Part shown: piece by piece, positions 1 to 12,053 of the stretch
How the letters are laid out: each line of letters starts with the position of its first letter
How positions within the stretch are numbered: position 1 is the first letter of the stretch
Notes under the pieces: model-generated
What the model saw: only the letters and a program-made list of their open reading frames with translations
Database searches by the model: none
Told to the model about the DNA's origin: nothing
Translations under genes and position numbers: made by a program
Source: Mallotus nudiflorus
Taxonomy: Eukaryota > Streptophyta > Magnoliopsida > Malpighiales > Euphorbiaceae
Direction: 5' to 3'
NCBI GenBank assembly: GCA_947683625.1
Contig: CANTUR010000283.1
Coordinates: forward strand, 15,509,001 to 15,573,000
Length of the DNA: 64,000 nucleotides

Positions 1-2147
1 TAAAATTCCAAATTGGAGCATTTCATCCTTCTTTGAAATGTTTCCACTCCTCTGGTATGCATCACAATGCATCAAAAAAACTCTAGCATTTTGAAAGATT
101 GACGGCCAATAGAACCCTGTTTCAAGAACCTTAGCAGCTGTTCTTTGTGGTCCATAATGTCCACCATTGACCCTCCCATGACAATGTTGTAAGATTTCTC
201 CTACTTTCTCGTTTATTACACATCTCCTCACCATGCCATCGTTGCATAGTTTCCACAAAAATGGCTCATCCCAAATGTAGAACTTAGCATCACGAATTAA
301 CTTTTTCTTTTGCTGAGGAGTGAACTCTTTTGGAATTTCACCCACTGACAAAAAATTTGCTATATCAGCAAACCAAGGAGCACCCATAAATCCTATAGCG
401 AAAAGCATTTCGTCAGGGAACATCTTCTTGATAGGCTCTTGCTTATCACTTTCCTCTTATTCTAACTCCAACCTTAAAAGATGATCAGCTACTACATTTT
501 CAGCTCCTTTCTTGTCTCTGATCTCAATATCAAAATCTTGCAACAGAAGTACCCATCTCATGAGCCTTGGTTTCGAATCCTTTTTATTCATTAAATACTT
601 CAATGTTGCATGATCTGTGTATACAATTGCCTTAGATCCAAGGAGGTACGATCTAAACTTGTCAAAAGCAAATATAATAGCTAGAATCTCCTTTTCTATA
701 GTAGCATAATTCAACTGAGTATCTGTTAATGTTCGGCTCATATAATAGATCACATGCAACCTATTCTCCTTTCTTTGGCCAAGAACAACTCCTATTACAT
801 AATCACTGGCGTCACATATTAGCTCGAATAGTAGGCTCCAATCTGGTGCCATCACTATAGGAGCAGAAACAAGTGCTTGTTTCAACCTGTCAAAAGTCAA
901 TTTGCAATCATCAGTAAAATTAAAAGGTAAATCTTTTTCAAGTAACTTACAAAGGGGTTTTGAGATTTTTGAGAAATCCTTAAAAAAATCGCCTATAGAA
1001 GCCTGCATGACCAAGAAAATTTCTAACTACTTTAACATTTGTGGGGTATTGCAGCTTCTCAATTGCCTCCACCTTTGCTTTATCAACCTGAATGCCTTGA
1101 TCTGAAATCTTGTGTCCAAGTACAATACCTTCATCTACCATGAAATGGCACTTTTCCCAATTCATCACCAAATTTGTTTCCTCACAACATGCTAGAACTT
1201 GCTCCAAATTGCTCAGACATCCTTCAAATGAGTTTCCATAGACAAAAAAAATCATCCATGAAAACATCCATGATCTCCTCCACTAAATCTGCAAATATAG
1301 CCATCATACATCTCTGAAAAGTTATAGGAACATTACAAAACCCAAATGGCATCCTCCTGTATGCAAATGTGCCATAAGGACATGTAAAGGTGGTCTTCTC
1401 TTGATCTTCTGGAGCTATTGCAATTTGATTATAGCCTGAGTAACCATCCAGGAAGCAGTAAAAAGCATGTCCTGCTATCCTCTCCAATATTTGATTAATA
1501 AAGGGTAATGGGAAATGGTCTTTCCTTGTGGATGAATTCAGTTTCCTGTAATCAATGCACACTCTCCATCCATTCACAACTCTAGTAGGAACAAACTCTC
1601 CTTCCGTATTTTGCACAATTGTTATTCCCCCCTACTTTGGCACACACTGAATTTGGTTAACCCATAAACTATCAAAGATTGGATAAATAATTCATGCATC
1701 AAGTAGTTTGACCACTTCTTTCTTCACCACCTCTTGCATATTCAGGTTGAGCCTCCTCTGCCTTTCAATGGTTGGCTTGTGTCCATCCTCCATCAAAATC
1801 TTATGCATGCAATAAGAGGGACTTATTCCTCTTATATTCGAAATATGCCAACTGATTGCCTTTATTTTTCTCTTCAGCATGTTCACCAATAAATCCTCTT
1901 GCTCCTTGCTAAGTTTAGAAGATATAATCATAGGTAAAGTTTGGTCATCACCAAGAAAAGTGCACCTTAAGTATTGAGGTAACGACTTCAATTCTAGTTT
2001 TGGTGGTTTTATGATTGAGGTTGGTATGGGTTCATTGTTTGGTAGTTGTATATGTGGTTGGTGCGAGTATTTGAGAGTCACTTCTTCTTGAGAAGATTGT
2101 ACCTGTAAGCACTTCTCAATATTCTTAACTTCTAAAGACCGTGCCAA
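1..2147 (-). pseudogene. Athila-like pol: reverse transcriptase, RNase H, integrase start
   Basis: Minus-strand relic of the polymerase polyprotein. Segments in order: linker and RT start (2147-1692), RT palm with the metal-binding FMDD box (1616 to about 1250), RT thumb (1267-980), RNase H with the CDAS, IEKE and YTDH motifs (1014-457), then a frame open from 456 to the window edge with an HCH...GGHYG pattern typical of the integrase zinc finger. Breaks seen: stops between 1692 and 1616, a frame change at the A8 run 1244-1251, another at the A7 run 982-988, and an in-frame TAA near 454. Removing one base from each homopolymer would restore register with the family, so both shifts may be single-base slips. 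Not functional as read. Confidence 0.85.
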
Positions 2148-2150
2148 CCT

Positions 2151-2450
2151 TCATCGTTGGACTTCATTCACAAATTCATCAATGACTTCAACTCGCATGC
2201 AAAAATCTTCATCATAGGGATATTTCATAGTTTTATAGATATTAAACTTACAGCTCTCATCCCCCACTCTTAATATAAGAGTTCCATCATAGACGTCAAT
2301 TATTGCTCTAGCAGTGTAAAGGAATGGCATACCAAGGATTAGTGGAACCTCCTCGTCTTCTTCAAAGTCAAGGACTACAAAATCCACTGGAAAAATAAAT
2401 TTTCTAGCCCTTACTAACACATTCTCCACTATCCCTTCTGGTTCCTTCAC
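2151..2450 (-). pseudogene. Athila-like aspartic protease region (fragment)
   Basis: A 99-residue open stretch with the sequence VPLILGMPFLYTARAIIDVY, which is the C-terminal half of the retropepsin-like domain in Athila-type elements (hydrophobic-hydrophobic-G followed by the flap-side strand). The catalytic D-S/T-G part should lie upstream, around 2450-2600, where the frame is interrupted. It sits between the gag relic and the reverse transcriptase relic, as expected for gag-pol order. Its role would have been cleavage of the polyprotein inside the virus-like particle. Only a fragment remains. Confidence 0.7.
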
Positions 2451-2547
2451 TATCCTATCTGCAAGTTATAATTGAATGCTCGTAGGTTTTGCTTCTCCTA
2501 ATCCCAATTTCCTGTAAATAGAATAAAGGCATAAGATTAATTGAAGC

Positions 2548-4444
2548 TCAAAAATTACATAAAGCTCTTTGAAAATTTAAATTTCCCACAAAACAAGGAA
2601 TAGTGAGACTCCCTGGATGCTTCCTTTTTAAAGGAAGTTTCTTTGAGATGATAGGGCTACACTCTTTTGTGAGTGTAATGGTCTCACATTCTTGCAGCTT
2701 CTTTTTATTGGAAATCAGTTCCTTGAGAAATTTAGCATATTTAGGTATTTGCAAAAGACATTCCACCAGAGGCATGTTGATGTGGAGTGCTTTAAACCTC
2801 TCTAAAAATTTAGCAAATTGTTGATCATGCTCCTGTTTCTTCAATCTTTGAGGGTATGGAGCTAGAGGTTTGTAAGGTTTCACTAGTGGTTGTGTAGGTT
2901 TCTCTACTACTCGTTCCTTATTGTTGTTATCACCTTGCAGCTTCTCCTCTGTTTGCACTTCAATCCATTCATCCTATTGCTCTTTCTCCTCTTCCTTCTT
3001 CTTTTCCTGCTTATATTCTATTGTTGCTTTTGGGATTTGGATCTCTGTTCCACTTCTCAAGGTGATAGCCTTCAACTGTTCTTTTGGATTCTTCTCAGTG
3101 TTTCTTGGTAAAGAACCTTGATTCCTTATTAACAAATAATTTACTAACTGCCATATTTTCACCTCTAAATTATGAATAGAGGAAGAGTACTTCTTGAATA
3201 TCAGTTAAGTGTTTAGATACATTTGCTCAAATCTGCCTTCCAACCTCTTTGTAGCTTCACCTTGTTGATTCATTTTTGTGGACATCACATCCATGAACTT
3301 CTCCAACTTGCTCTCTAGAGAACTCCCAAAAGATGAATTTTTTTCTTGGTGGTAATTTGGTTACTAGTGTTGCACATTATGCCCAACAAATCAGGTGGTA
3401 TTTGTGGCCTCCACTGGTTGTTCCCTTGATTGCTCTAAGAGAAATTAGGATGATTTCTCCAACTTGGATTATAGGTGTTGCCATGCACTTAGTTCTGCTA
3501 TCCTTTAAAGTTGTTCACAAAGTTTACATTCTCTATGGACAAGCTTTGCATCATCTGACACTCTATAATTGGATGACTACCCTGACATAATTCACAAGAG
3601 GAAGACAAGTTAGATATGGCATTGATATTCATTTTATCCATTCTTTTAGATAAAGCATCCATCTTTGCATTTAACATCGTCAACTTCAATTGCTCCCCCT
3701 CTCTTTGGAATAGCTCTCTCACTGGACCAGAGGCTTTGGGTATTAGCCATTTCTTCAAAAAGCTCCAAGGCATCTTCTGGTGTCTTAGACATGATAGTTC
3801 CTCCTGCTGATGCATCTATGTATCTATGTTCCTACTGCGGGATTGACGCCCTTGTAAAAAGACTGTGCCAAATCCCATGAAGGAATCAACTGTGGTGGAC
3901 ATTGTCGCTGAAGATCCTTGAATCTATCCCAGCACTCATAAAAACTTTCATCATCTATTTGATAGAAAGAGTTGATTTCATTTCTAATTTTGAGTACTTT
4001 AGCTAGTGGAAAGTACTTATTGAAAAAGGTTGTATAAAGCTCCTGCCATTTGTTTATAGAGTTAGGTGCCAAGCTAATGAACCATCTTTTTGCTCTATCC
4101 ATCAATGAAAATGAAAAAAGGATGAGCCTAATTGCTTCTAGTTGTACTCCATTCATCTTGAAGGTCAAACAATACTCCAGAAATCTTGTCATGTGACCAA
4201 TTGGATCCTCATGTGGTAAGCCACTAAACTATGAGTTTTAAATCATTTGGATCATGGTGGGTTTGATTTCAAAGTTGTTTGCAGCAACCGCCAGCCTCAT
4301 CATCGGAGTTTGGTCTCCTTGGACATTGGGACTCATAAAGTCCCTCATAGTTCTATGGGCAACCTGCCCATTTTGGCCATCTTGCCCATTGTGTGCTTCC
4401 CTACCCCCCAGAGGTGGGTTTCTTTCATATTCCCCTCCATTCAT
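2548..4444 (-). pseudogene. Athila-like gag (broken)
   Basis: Minus-strand fragments of a retrotransposon gag. The piece at 4192-3824 contains the classical gag core: LILFSFSLMDRAKRWFISLA, followed by FFNKYFP and an ECWDRFKDLQRQCP-like segment. Upstream (4444-4238) is the N-terminal piece; downstream (3815-3498, 3162-2974, 2958-2548) are the C-terminal and gag-protease linker pieces, Lys/Glu/Pro-rich. Several stops and frame changes separate them. The protein would form the particle core. No intact CCHC zinc knuckle was seen. Confidence 0.75.
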
Positions 4445-4653
4445 CCTATCTCTATTTTGTCTTCTCCTTTTGCGAATAGTTTTTTCAATTTCTAAATCAA
4501 GTGGTATTAACTAGACTCTTTGTTTTCTTGCACCACACGTTGTGTGCATGCAATAACAAGAGTTCCTGTAAAACCAAAAAAAACAAAAACAAAAGTAAAA
4601 AATAACGTCTAAATCAAACAACACAAAATTCTCAACAATATCAATTTGGCAAT

Positions 4654-4670
4654 CCCCAGCAACAGCGCCA
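4654..4670 (-). other. Primer-binding site, tRNA-Asp type
   Basis: On the minus strand this reads TGGCGCTGTTGCTGGGG, which matches the complement of the 3' end of plant tRNA-Asp at 15 of 17 positions (both differences are G-to-A on the plus strand). It lies just inside the LTR, where a primer site for minus-strand cDNA synthesis is expected. Confidence 0.85.
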
Positions 4671-4676
4671 AAAACT

Positions 4677-6010
4677 TGATTGGGTTTCTGCAAGTATACA
4701 GATTCGTACAAGTAGTAATTAAATATCGATCCCCTAGAGATTGCAGATTGACTACAGTAATACTAGTTGTGTTTATTTGTTTAAATAACGAAAAAGGGTA
4801 TTTTGAATTAAATGAAGACAAAACATAAAAATCATAATGAAATAACAATCACTTTAGAGAGCTAGGGTTCTTATTACTAATTCAACCTTTATTTAAGATA
4901 AATTAACTGCTAAGCCATACCTAACCTTAATCCAATTTGAGGGTTTCTCAAGAATCATAGGCTTTCCTCCTAAGACAACCCTATGATTAACCAAGTAAAT
5001 TGATGTTCTTAGATTTAAAGCTCTCACCTACTAAGTGTTCGGTTAACCCAGTTTAAGCACCAACCCTTAATCAATATTAGTTGCTTAAGTGTTTCTCAAC
5101 TAAGCAAGCATCTAACAGGTTATTGTTTAAATCCAATACAACCTATCTCTCAATTAAGTTTTATTGTGTATATTCAATCAAAGGGTGATCAATCCTAAGA
5201 AGACATTAAATTCAACAACAACCAAAGGATCTAGATTAATGGCCTAGGTTTAATTGTGATTAGCCCATGGTTGAATTGCAACAAGAACCCTAACTAATAA
5301 TTTAGCTACTCATGTTAATTGTAAGAGATAAAGAAGAAGAATAAAAGAAAATAGACACCATCATTAAATCAAAATTAAGAATGAATAAACACAATTGAAT
5401 AAAATAAATCCCTTGTTCAATAGGAAGCTTGATGTTCTTTAGTTCCTATTCTCAAATCTTCCAAATTAACATAAGCAAGAAAAATCCTTTTTTTTTTCTT
5501 CCAAAACTGCTCTTAAAAAAATGTATATCAAAAAGTGATAAATAATAATCTTCTCTTCCCTCTTTTTTGGTGGCTACCCCCTTATGAAACCCTAATTATC
5601 AGCCCTAAGGTTACAACCATGCGAAATCTCCATCTTGTCCCTCATGAGTTAGTAATTAAATTTGACTTCGAATTTTCCAATCACCAGGTCGCACGGCCGT
5701 GTGCATTTTGCGCACGGCTATGCACATCCCTTTTTCAGCATTATTGTATATTGACCTCCATTGCTTTTCGAGCCCAATTCAAGTGCCCATAGCTCCTATA
5801 TAACCTTCTTCTACTGTTCTTTGACTTCCCTAAATACATAAAAACCAACCAAAAATAAACCAACTAATACATAAAAAAATAATAAACACAAAAGACATGC
5901 ATTAAGTACTTAACTAAATAAAAACTGAATAAAAGAACACAAACTTGACTGAAATTGCATTTTTCCTAACACAAAGACTACTTAATAAGATGCATTTTTC
6001 ACACTCATCA
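4677..6010 (-). repeat. 5' LTR of the Athila-like element
   Basis: About 1.33 kb. On the minus strand it begins TGATGAGTGTG at 6010 and ends in CA at 4677, six bases before the primer site. It contains no gene. The partner LTR lies outside the window, so its age cannot be judged. The edge at 6010 is set by the TG terminus and by the abrupt change to copia coding sequence at 6011. Confidence 0.75.
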
Positions 6011-6081
6011 ACAACCAAGCTTCCTAATGGTTCAAGTAATACTAGTTATTGCTTATATTGTTCTAAACAGGGTCTTTAACT

Positions 6082-7005
6082 GACTAGATTATTAATTTGG
6101 GGGCAACTGACCAGATGACTTTTAATAAAAAAGACTTAGTGGTATTTTCCCAACCAAAACGAACGTGTATTGCAAATGCCAATGGAGTGACATATTAAAT
6201 TACTGAAGCTGGAAAAGTTGCACTATCCCCCTCATTTTCCTTGCCCGACACACTATTAGTTCCTTCAATATTAAACAAATTTCTCTTTGTAGGATAAGCC
6301 ACTCAGGAATTAAATTGTTATGCACTAATGTATCCTACTTTCTATTTGTTTTAGGATATTCTCACAAAAGAGATTATTAAATATGGTACTAAGAGGGGGG
6401 GTTATACTACATGGATGACTTTAGCTCTGATAAAGCTAATAGTGTGTACCAGCTAAGCAAAAATGACAAGCAGATCATGTTGTAGCATCACCTGTTGGGA
6501 CATCCATCCTTGAGTTATATTAGACACTTATTTTTTAGTTTGTTCTCTAGGTCAGTTAAGTCTAAGTTTAAATGCCATACCTGTACTCTAGCCAAATGTC
6601 ATCATGTTCCATACCTAGTTAGCTTAAATAAAAGTATTATACCTTTCTTATTAATTCACTCCGATGTTTGGGGACCATCTTCTTATCCGAATGCTTTAAG
6701 TTCTAAATGGTTTATTACTTTTATTGATGACTACATACGTATGACTTGGTTATATCTGATGTAATAGAAAAGTGAGGAATTTAACATATTCACATCCTTC
6801 CAAAGCATGATTAAGACCCAATACTCGGCCAAACTACAAATCCTTCACTCGGATAATAAAGGGGAGTATGTTAATGACAACTTTCAATAGTATTTTCAAA
6901 CTCATGTCTTATACCATGAAACCTTATGCTCTCACACACTACAATAAAATGGTATTGCAAAACAAAAGAATAGACATGTACTCGAGATAACTCAAGCTTT
7001 CTTTA
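6082..7005 (+). pseudogene. Copia protease remnant and integrase N-terminal/core part
   Basis: At 6082-6105 the frame reads D-stop-I-I-N-L-G-A where copia proteases have a W-I-x-D-S-G-A type active site: Trp is now TAG, and Asp-Ser are now Asn-Leu. At 6485-6764 is the integrase zinc finger (LLGHPS...HTCTLAKCH, an HHCC pattern) and the core start with IHSDVWGP and FIDDY, the first catalytic Asp regions. Near 6945-6971 a Q-stop-N-G-I-A-K-Q-K-N-R-H stretch replaces the usual Q-x-N-G-x-A-E, so the catalytic Glu is now Lys (codon 6960-6962). Non-functional. Confidence 0.85.
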
Positions 7006-8978
7006 TAGACGGCGGGGTTTAGCGCACGCCTAAGATCTTAGCAACCGTGACACTGTTAAAGCCTAAGGCTCTAGAGAACACACTAACCACTATCACAAAG
7101 ACATGGCATGAAGATGAGGAGTCACCACCCAGGGTAATAATTAGGACAAATAAAAAAAATGGTGACATCACAACTAGGAGATTCTGGATACAGAATATCA
7201 ACTTCTTTTAGTTTTGTCTTCTTTTAGAATTACTATCTTACCCTCTATTTACATGTAATTTCATATAAACTCTTATTAAAACAATTAACTCCAGGCAAAC
7301 TAGTCATGAAAAATACATGTAAATAATGCATTCATCACAATCCTTAGATTAGTCTGATCTACATTGATTTTAATTAAATGAGCTAAATCTACATATTTTA
7401 ATTTATAAGTGAGCCTAAAGACTAATGGGCCTAGTTCTTATTTAATTTTAATTAAGTGAACCTAAGTCTATTTATTTTAATTCTGAAGGATGGGCCTAAA
7501 TCTACAAATTATAAAGTATTTAAATTAGTGGGCCTAATTCTACATATTTTATTTCTAAAGTGATCTTAAGTCTACAAATTATGAAAAATATTTAAATTAA
7601 ATGGGATAAGTCTAAATTAATTAAATTAAGTGGGCCTATGTCTAATTTAACTAAATGGGCCTAAATTATCTCTACCCTAGTCTAATTCATTATGGGCCTA
7701 ATATCAATTTTAATTAATTAAACCTAAAGATACCTAAATTTATTTAAATGGGTTAGAGCCTAACATAGGCCTATGACCCAAAACACATAAAAATAAACAA
7801 GTCCAAAAACATAAGAAGATAACAAAACAATCAAATAAAAGATCAAGCAATTAATTAAATATATTCTACAAATCCTAATTCTAACCACTTAAATCTAATC
7901 CAATTTTAATAAATAAAAAAATACCTAATTGTCTTTATAGCTATTAATTTTAATTAATTACCCAATTGAAACCCTAATTTTACTAATTGATTAATTAAAA
8001 TAAAATACATAATTACACACATATGATTTCCTTATTCCCATTATTGGGGCTATTATAATTAACTATTGAGAATAATAAAAAAGAAGAAGAATTAATACAA
8101 TCCCAAAAATAAATAAAAACAAGACAATAATAAACAATCAAATTACAAAAAAATCTAGCAATTATATTTGGCTATAAAGTTCCATCCATGGCATTTTATG
8201 GACCTCCATGGATTTTGTTCTCCAAATAAGATCATAATGTAATCCCCTCTATAATCACCATCACAAAAGGGTAAGACAAGGATTAGTGAATAAAATTACA
8301 ATAAAAACTGAATAAAATTGAAATTCAATAAAATCAAAATAATAAAAAAAGAAAAATAAAAGAAGGTAGAAAGAAGATAATGTTTATGGATGTATAATAA
8401 ATTGTCCCTCAAACTAGTAAAATTACCGTTGTTTTTTAGTAGACCTTTAAAAACTTGTTATTCTTCTTTTAAAAAATCTCCTGCTCATTGCTTACCAAAT
8501 AAATAAATCACAAAGAATTTTTGGAAAAAGCCAAAAAACCCTAGGTCCTATGTACTAAAGAATTTCAATTTTAGAAGGATTTTATTTCTTGAAAATTTAG
8601 AAAAATCCCAAAAAGGAATTTAAGAAAATTTTTAGCCAATAAAAATTCAAGAAAAATATTTTTTATTTTTTATAAAAATACAAAAAAAGACAGAAAAGGT
8701 ATAATTCCGACTGGAATTGTGTAATTCTGATCAGAATTACATAATTCCTTTTTTTACTTTTAATTACAAAAGACTCCTGAAAGAATTTAAATTTTTCAAT
8801 TAGGTCTTAAAAAGTATTATAATTAAGTCCTTAAAAAAATCATTAAACTCTTTTTGAAAATGCATTCAGACTTTTGAGGTTTCAAACTTCAAGTGTTAAA
8901 GACCTACTTATAACATTTTCATCATTGGAGTCCTTTGTCGCATCCATATTTTATTATCTCGAAATTAGGTGTTTACAC
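7006..8978. repeat. Unclassified repeat inserted in the copia integrase (family R2)
   Basis: The copia integrase reading is lost after about 7005 and resumes at about 8979-9010 (PKR-stop-WTNAVSTVVYLMNRLPSRVL). The ~2 kb between has no coding potential and is AT-rich with many 'gggcct' or 'tgggcctaa' stretches. Its first ~200 bases resemble the units at 39215 and 59373: TAGnCGGC start, a 'gcaaccgtgacac'-like block, a 'gagtcaccaccca' block and an 'acaactagga' block. I could not identify a coding region, clear long terminal repeat pair or target duplication, so the class is unknown; a non-autonomous LTR-type derivative is one possibility. Confidence 0.55.
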
Positions 8979-9260
8979 TCTTACTTGTTTCTCAAGCTCC
9001 AAAGAGGTAGTGGACAAATGCGGTTTCTACTGTGGTCTATCTTATGAATAGACTGCCATCCCGAGTTCTGAACTTTCACACTCCCTTTCAGACTTTTGCT
9101 CGGCATGCACACCTACTAGCAATTTTAATGCTTCCACCTCGAGTATTTAGCTCAGTAGCCTATGTTCACCTCCCTAAAACCTAGTGGACCAAACTTGATC
9201 CTTGTGTGATACTATGTGTTTTCTTGGGCTATGGAGGTCATAAAAAGGGATATCGGTGTT
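8979..9260 (+). pseudogene. Copia integrase, C-terminal half of the core (fragment)
   Basis: Continues the integrase after the inserted repeat. The frame gives VSQAPKR-stop-WTNAVSTVVYLMNRLPSRVLNF, the conserved copia stretch after the catalytic Glu, followed by degenerate sequence around 9100-9260 with several stops. No independent function. Confidence 0.75.
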
Positions 9261-9428
9261 ATGATCCTACTACTCAGTGTCTATGCACTACTCTGTATGT
9301 CACGTTTTAGGAATTTGACATGTTCTTTATACACTGGGATTCTTATTATTTTCTTCAGGGGGAGAATACAAGTGAAAAAAAGAACTAGATATAAAAAAAA
9401 CTAGCTAAGCTGGGAATTAGCAGGCTCT

Positions 9429-9536
9429 GAGCATGATAAGGGGATGGATGGAAACTCAAAATTTAAGCATGATGAGGAGATGGGTGGAAACTCAGAATCT
9501 GAGCATGATAAGGAGACGGGTGGAAACTCAAAACAT
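9429..9536 (+). repeat. Three 36-bp direct repeats in the copia linker
   Basis: Repeats start with the shared word 'gcatgat' at 9431, 9467 and 9503. In frame they encode acidic 12-residue units ending in a G-N-S motif (GGNSESEHDKET and relatives). The stretch sits in the poorly conserved linker between integrase and reverse transcriptase, where length change is tolerated. Confidence 0.75.
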
Positions 9537-9849
9537 GGTGAAGAAAATAAAGACTCAGTGTCTGAGTATATTAGTGAAGACCAAATTGAGCTTGCAAACT
9601 TAGAAACCCCTCCATTGACTGTCCAAAGCGATCTATCTCCTAAGAATACTCCTAAGGTACAGTCTTTAAACTCTCTTTTAAATTTAAATTCCTTTATTCA
9701 TAAGTTACCTTTCAAATATAACTAGGGAAAGCCACTAAAACGATACTTACCCGATTGAGCAAATAAAGAAGGAAGATACTCTATTGCTCAACATGTATCC
9801 ACTTAAAGACTTTCAAATCCTTTAAAGGTCTTTGCATATAAGCTCTCAG

Positions 9850-11350
9850 CTGAGTGTGTTCCTCATAATGTGCAAGAGGCATTAACAGAACATCAGTGGA
9901 CTCAAACCATAAAGGATGAGATGACTACTCTCCAAAAGAACAACACTTGAACTCTCATTCCACTACCAAAGGGAAAAAAATTGTAGGATGCAAATGGGTG
10001 TTCTCTACTAAACATAAAGCAGATGGATCGATAGAAAGATACAAAGCAAGACTTATGGAAAAGGGTTATACTCAAACTCATGGAATTGACTACCAAGAGA
10101 CATTCTCCTTAATTGCAAAGCTGAATACAATAAGGGTGTTTATGTCTCTTACTACAAATTTAGATTGGCCCCTTCATCAATTTGATGTAAAAAATACATT
10201 CTTACATGGAGATCTAGAGGAAGAGGTGTACATGGATATTCCACCGGGCTTCACTGCCTCACAAGCTGGATATGTGTGTAAACTATAAAAGGCAATATAT
10301 GGTCTAAAGTAGTCCCCACAAGCATGCTTTGGTCGATTCAGCTCTGTAATGAAGAAACACGGGTTCAAGCAGAGTAACTCGGATCATACACTATTTTAAA
10401 GCATCAAGATGGGAGAATAACAACCTTGATTATATATATGGATGATATGACCATTATAAGGAATAATGAGGAAGAAATCTCAAATCTCCAAAGAAACTTG
10501 GCATGCAAGTTTGAAATAAAAGAATCTTGGGGGTTTGAAATACTTATTAGGCATTTAAGTAGCTCAGTTGAAACAAGGCATATTCCTTTCCTAAAAGAAA
10601 TATACTTTTGACTTACTAACAGAGATTGGAATGCTAGATTGTAAACCGGCAGACACTTCCATTGCTTAGAATGACAAATTAATGGATCAAATGCCAACAG
10701 ATAAAGACCAATACCAATGACTGGTAGAAAAGTTAATTCATTTATCTCATACTAGACCAGACATTGTATATAAAGTAAGTCTGGTAAGTCAATTTATGCA
10801 TAATCCGAGTAAAGATCACTTGAGAGTAGTATTTCATATTTTAAAGTACCTTAAATCATCACCCAGAAGAGGACTTATATTCAGAAAGCACAATCATTTG
10901 AATATTGATGGATATATAAGTGTCGACTGGGCAGGAAGCTCAAATAAAAAGTCAACGTCAGGATATTTCACCTTTGTTGGTGGTAATCTTGTCACATGGA
11001 GAAGTAAGAAACGGAAAGTGGTTGCCTTGTCAAGTGCGGAAGCTGAGTTTAAAGGTATATCAAAAGGATTATATGAGCTCTTCTGGTTAAAAAGCTTACT
11101 GAGTGAGATTGGCTATCCTTTAAAAGTAGAGATGAACTTATACTGTGATACTCGGGCAACTATTCAGATTGCTCATAATCCAGTTCAATATGACTAGACT
11201 AAACATGTGGAAGTGGATAGACACTTTATCAAAGAGAAAATTAATGCCAAAATAGTCAAATTTCCTTTTGTAAAATTTGAAGACCAGTTAGTAGATGTAC
11301 TGACAAAAGCTGTCTCAAGCCAAGTGTTAGATAATTCACTAAGCAAGTTG
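9850..11350 (+). pseudogene. Copia reverse transcriptase and RNase H (broken)
   Basis: Recognisable pieces: KDEMTTLQKNNT then a stop where Trp is usual (near 9950); GCKWVFSTKHKADGSIERYK; QFDVKNTFLHGDLEEEVYMD; the catalytic box as IIYMDDM at about 10430-10450 (YVDDM in most copia elements); then RNase H with DWAGSSNKKSTSGYFTFVGG, LSSAEAEF and CDTRATIQIAHNP, ending near TKHVEVDRHFIKEKI. Stops and frame changes occur between about 10288 and 10430, at 10611 and at 11197. Once an RNA-dependent DNA polymerase with RNase H; now a relic. Confidence 0.88.
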
Positions 11351-11378
11351 GGCATTGATGATATTTATGCACCAACTT

Positions 11379-11387
11379 GAGTGAGAG
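11379..11387 (+). other. Polypurine tract of the copia element (degraded)
   Basis: Purine-rich 'gagtgagag' directly before the TG start of the 3' LTR, where plus-strand cDNA priming occurs. Active copia elements usually have an uninterrupted purine run; the T here fits decay. Confidence 0.55.
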
Positions 11388-11609
11388 TGTTGAATAGTAT
11401 AAATAGAATAATTACAAAATTAGGAAGTGAGAATATTGAGGGAGAAAATATTCCTAATTGATTTATGTAAATTAGGAATGATTAATATAAATTAGTGATT
11501 ATACTACCAAAAATATATATATGTAAATACTATATATATGTTTGTATTGTAAATAAAGAAATATGAAAAATATTCCCTCAATTCTACTATTAAATTCTTA
11601 TTGTTAACA
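11388..11609 (+). repeat. 3' LTR of the copia element
   Basis: 222 bp from TGTTGAATAG to TTGTTAACA, bounded by TG...CA. It follows the RNase H relic and a purine tract. It contains an AT-rich TATA-like stretch and an 'aataaagaaata' polyadenylation-like sequence near 11550. The matching 5' LTR is outside the window. Confidence 0.7.
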
Positions 11610-12053
11610 AAATAAAACATCTAAATTATCTTTCAAATCTAACCGTTGAGTGTATTACATCCGGTCTAGTAAAAAATCTCCCTATTTAATATTATCAAAT
11701 TGTAAAATGTCTATATGTATTTTGTTTTTATTGATCAAATAAAAATGTTTAAAATAATATTATAAATTTAATTATCAAGTAAAATATATCTGGAAAAGAT
11801 AAAATTTTCATTCGAGATTCATTATCCTGTCGTTTGGTATCCCCCTCCCAAATAAAATCACGGAATTTATATTTTTGAAGATTAATTGAGAATTCCTATT
11901 CCTGCGGTATGCATAAATCGGTAAAATCATTTTTTTTTTAACTGAAATTTTTCTTCTTTGCCTTCCTTTGTTTTACAGAACCATACGTCTCCCAAAGGTC
12001 CAAACTTTAACCCAAAACCCATCAGGCACAATCAAAATCAAAAACCAATCTGA
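11610..12053. other. Upstream region of the 506-codon ORF
   Basis: No gene seen. From about 11810 it matches the flank of the second copy (about 17040-17200, then 18815-18920), including the shared word 'attcctattcctgcgg' (about 11894 and 17163). It should hold the promoter and leader of the ORF at 12054, but no confident TATA box was chosen. Confidence 0.6.

Larger units (their letters stand above)
1..6010 (-). mobile_element. Athila-like Ty3/gypsy retrotransposon, 5' part, decayed
   Basis: Reading on the minus strand from 6010 downward the order is LTR, tRNA-Asp-type primer site, gag, protease, reverse transcriptase, RNase H and the zinc-binding start of integrase, which runs off the left edge. 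The rest of integrase and the 3' LTR lie outside the window. The primer site, the gag sequence type and the protease sequence type suit the Athila/Tat branch rather than the chromoviruses; that assignment is from family knowledge, not a tree. Coding parts carry stops and frameshifts, so the element is non-autonomous today. Its LTR end at 6010 abuts the coding sequence of a copia element, so it inserted into that element. Confidence 0.85.
6011..11609 (+). mobile_element. Ty1/copia retrotransposon, 3' part, decayed and interrupted
   Basis: Plus-strand order: protease remnant, integrase zinc finger and core, interruption by an unrelated repeat (about 7006-8978), integrase remainder, linker, reverse transcriptase, RNase H, polypurine tract and 3' LTR. 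Protease-integrase-RT order is diagnostic of copia elements. The 5' LTR and gag were pushed out of the window by the Athila-like element that inserted at 6010/6011. Many nonsense codons and lost catalytic residues make it clearly dead. Confidence 0.88.
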
